Assembly: GCA_004356455.1 (NCBI GenBank)
Contig: SMWZ01000118.1
Location: 1-44,140, forward strand
Source of the DNA: Deltaproteobacteria bacterium
Lineage (GTDB): Bacteria; Myxococcota_A; UBA9160; SZUA-336
Direction of reading: 5' to 3'
DNA length: 44,140 nucleotides
Part shown: positions 43,384 to 44,140 of the stretch, one piece after another
How positions within the stretch are numbered: position 1 is the first letter of the stretch
How the letters are laid out: each line of letters starts with the position of its first letter
Made by a program: the position numbers and the translations under genes
The notes under the pieces: generated by a model
Database searches by the model: none
What the model saw: only the letters and a program-made list of their open reading frames with translations
What the model was told of the DNA's origin: nothing

Positions 43384-43686
43384 TCATAGCACCACCTCGA
43401 AGGCCTCGAGCCGCGGGTGGCCGAGCAGTGTTCCCTCGGGCGAGCGCGCCGACGCGTGAGCCTTGCGAAAGGCCTCAGAACGCGTCCAGGCCTCGAAAGC
43501 CTCGCGCGATTCCCAGGTGGAGTGGGAGAGGTAGAGCGTCTTCTCGCCATCGCCGGGACCGCGCAGAAGATGGAACTCGCTGAAGCCGGCGACCTCGTCC
43601 ATGTAGGTCTCGCGCTCGCGCCAGAGCTTCTCGAAATCAGGCTCGCGCCCTGCCCGGATCTCGAAACGGTTCATCGCGATGTACAT
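43384..43686 (-). CDS. IsdG/MhuD-like heme-degrading monooxygenase (ABM fold)
   Basis: A 100-residue antibiotic-biosynthesis-monooxygenase-fold protein. From the ATG at 43686 it reads MYIAMNRFEIRAGREPDFEK, then GFSEFHLLRGP, LSHSTWESREAFEAWTRSE and AFRKAHA, ending LEAFEVVL. The pattern matches MhuD/IsdG/HmoA-type heme oxygenases: Asn6 on strand 1, Trp in TWES and His in KAHA correspond to their catalytic Asn-Trp-His set. It would bind heme as a dimer and release iron. An AGGAGAGGA site precedes the start. No heme importer is nearby, so the assignment rests on motifs alone; a generic quinol monooxygenase is the alternative. Confidence 0.85.
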   Translation of the reverse strand: MYIAMNRFEIRAGREPDFEKLWRERETYMDEVAGFSEFHLLRGPGDGEKTLYLSHSTWESREAFEAWTRSEAFRKAHASARSPEGTLLGHPRLEAFEVVL

Positions 43687-43760
43687 GCTACTTCCTCTCC
43701 TACTCTGCGCCATTGGCGTCGTACTTGAGTTCCTGTGTCAAAGAGCCGATGTTCTCGTCG

Positions 43761-43959
43761 GTCGGCCCCTCCCCGACAGTGACCGGGACCGATCATTCGA
43801 AAAGGCAGAGGTTCGAGGGACCACCGGCGCGGCATGGCCTGCGATAGGCGTGACCGCTGTCCGACCCCTTGGCGTCGGGCCGATCGAGCCAGAACAGCTC
43901 GAAGGGCTTCTGACCCTCTGATCCATAGCGTGTCCGACAGGCACGGGGGAGGGGCCGAC
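43761..43959. repeat. 199-bp segment bounded by 15-bp inverted repeats
   Basis: GTCGGCCCCTCCCCG (43761-43775) recurs inverted as CGGGGGAGGGGCCGAC (43944-43959). A related direct repeat, CGACAGTG followed by A or C and then CCGG, occurs just inside the left arm and just outside the right. The interior has no recognisable gene; one frame ends in PIEPEQLEGLLTL about 20 bases before the right arm. It resembles a miniature or decayed transposable element, but no target duplication was established. Confidence 0.4.
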
Positions 43960-43971
43960 AGTGCCCGGCAC

Positions 43972-44120
43972 TACTAGCGGGGTACTAGCGGGGTAACGGC
44001 GGGCAAACCCGCCTGCCCGCACTGCCCTCGCCTCTGCCTCGCTGCGCGCGCCGCCCCGCGGCGCTTGCGGGGCGTGAGATCGGCGGACGCCCGGCTGCGC
44101 TTGCACGTGCCTCAGGCTAG
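43972..44120 (+). repeat. Diverged copy of the dispersed hairpin repeat
   Basis: It begins with an 11-base tandem duplication (TACTAGCGGGG at 43972 and 43983) and continues TAACGGCGGG-CAAA-CCCGCC, a perfect 6-bp stem at 43998-44013. A CTCTGCCTCGCTGCGCGCG tail follows, as in the copies near 7.0 and 8.1 kb. The stem is GGCGGG/CCCGCC instead of GGCGAGC/GCTCGCC, so both arms changed together. It lies at the window edge and its gene context is not visible. Confidence 0.6.
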
Positions 44121-44140
44121 AGGCCACGGTCGCGGAGCTC

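Noticed and set aside
43738..44127. A 129-codon minus-strand frame near the window end
   Set aside because: It reads through the inverted-repeat segment and hairpin repeat, its product is Arg/Pro/Ser-rich with no motif, and no ribosome-binding site supports it.

Overview
This is a compact, GC-rich bacterial segment from what looks like an uncultivated deltaproteobacterium-like lineage (Myxococcota, Binatota or similar). That placement is an inference. It rests on a zinc-ribbon/Ser-Thr kinase/AAA/TPR/adenylate-cyclase fusion, a PEP-CTERM surface protein, a secreted protein ending in thrombospondin-3/dockerin-like calcium loops, and many stand-alone oxidoreductases (SDR, AKR, P450, ACAD, CaiB) of an aerobic lipid- or xenobiotic-degrading heterotroph. 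No rRNA, tRNA, CRISPR array or complete insertion sequence was seen.

Layout. 1-5.7 kb: the tail of a class III cyclase, a CBS-pair protein, two small genes, and a three-gene osmoprotectant ABC operon whose membrane subunit carries its own substrate-binding domain. 5.8-9.4 kb: a possible sensor-domain remnant, an HSL-type esterase, a PilZ protein, a VOC protein and a P450. 9.4-18 kb: a long leftward cluster with a broken acetoacetyl-CoA synthetase, aldo/keto reductase, TlpA-like thioredoxin, two SDRs, the 1458-residue kinase/ATPase/cyclase and the P450. Several of these genes overlap by 4 bases. 18-24.6 kb: an LCAD-like acyl-CoA dehydrogenase, an FKBP lipoprotein, two sodium:solute symporters (one with its DUF4212 small subunit) and a GST. 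24.7-27.8 kb: a RapA-type helicase convergent with a SpoU/TrmH methyltransferase.

27.9-33.1 kb is the most interesting part: a vitamin B12 acquisition locus. Two cobalamin riboswitches lie back to back. The leftward one precedes a BtuB-like TonB receptor that is translationally coupled (TGATG) to a secreted beta-propeller-like protein reminiscent of the Bacteroides cobalamin-capture protein BtuG. The rightward one precedes a PEP-CTERM surface protein. No inner-membrane BtuCDF genes are present, so this looks like an outer-surface B12 capture module.

33.1-44.1 kb: a CaiB-type CoA transferase, DNA polymerase IV, a soluble histidine kinase joined to a KhtT/KhtU-like K+/H+ antiporter pair, an SDR, a flavodoxin-fold reductase, bolA-acnA, and an IsdG/MhuD-like heme monooxygenase. 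A family of short hairpin repeats with the motif GCGCGTTATCGGCGAGC recurs at the 3' ends of genes (near 7.0, 8.1 and 22.6 kb, with a diverged copy at 44 kb). Its stems differ in sequence between copies but stay paired.
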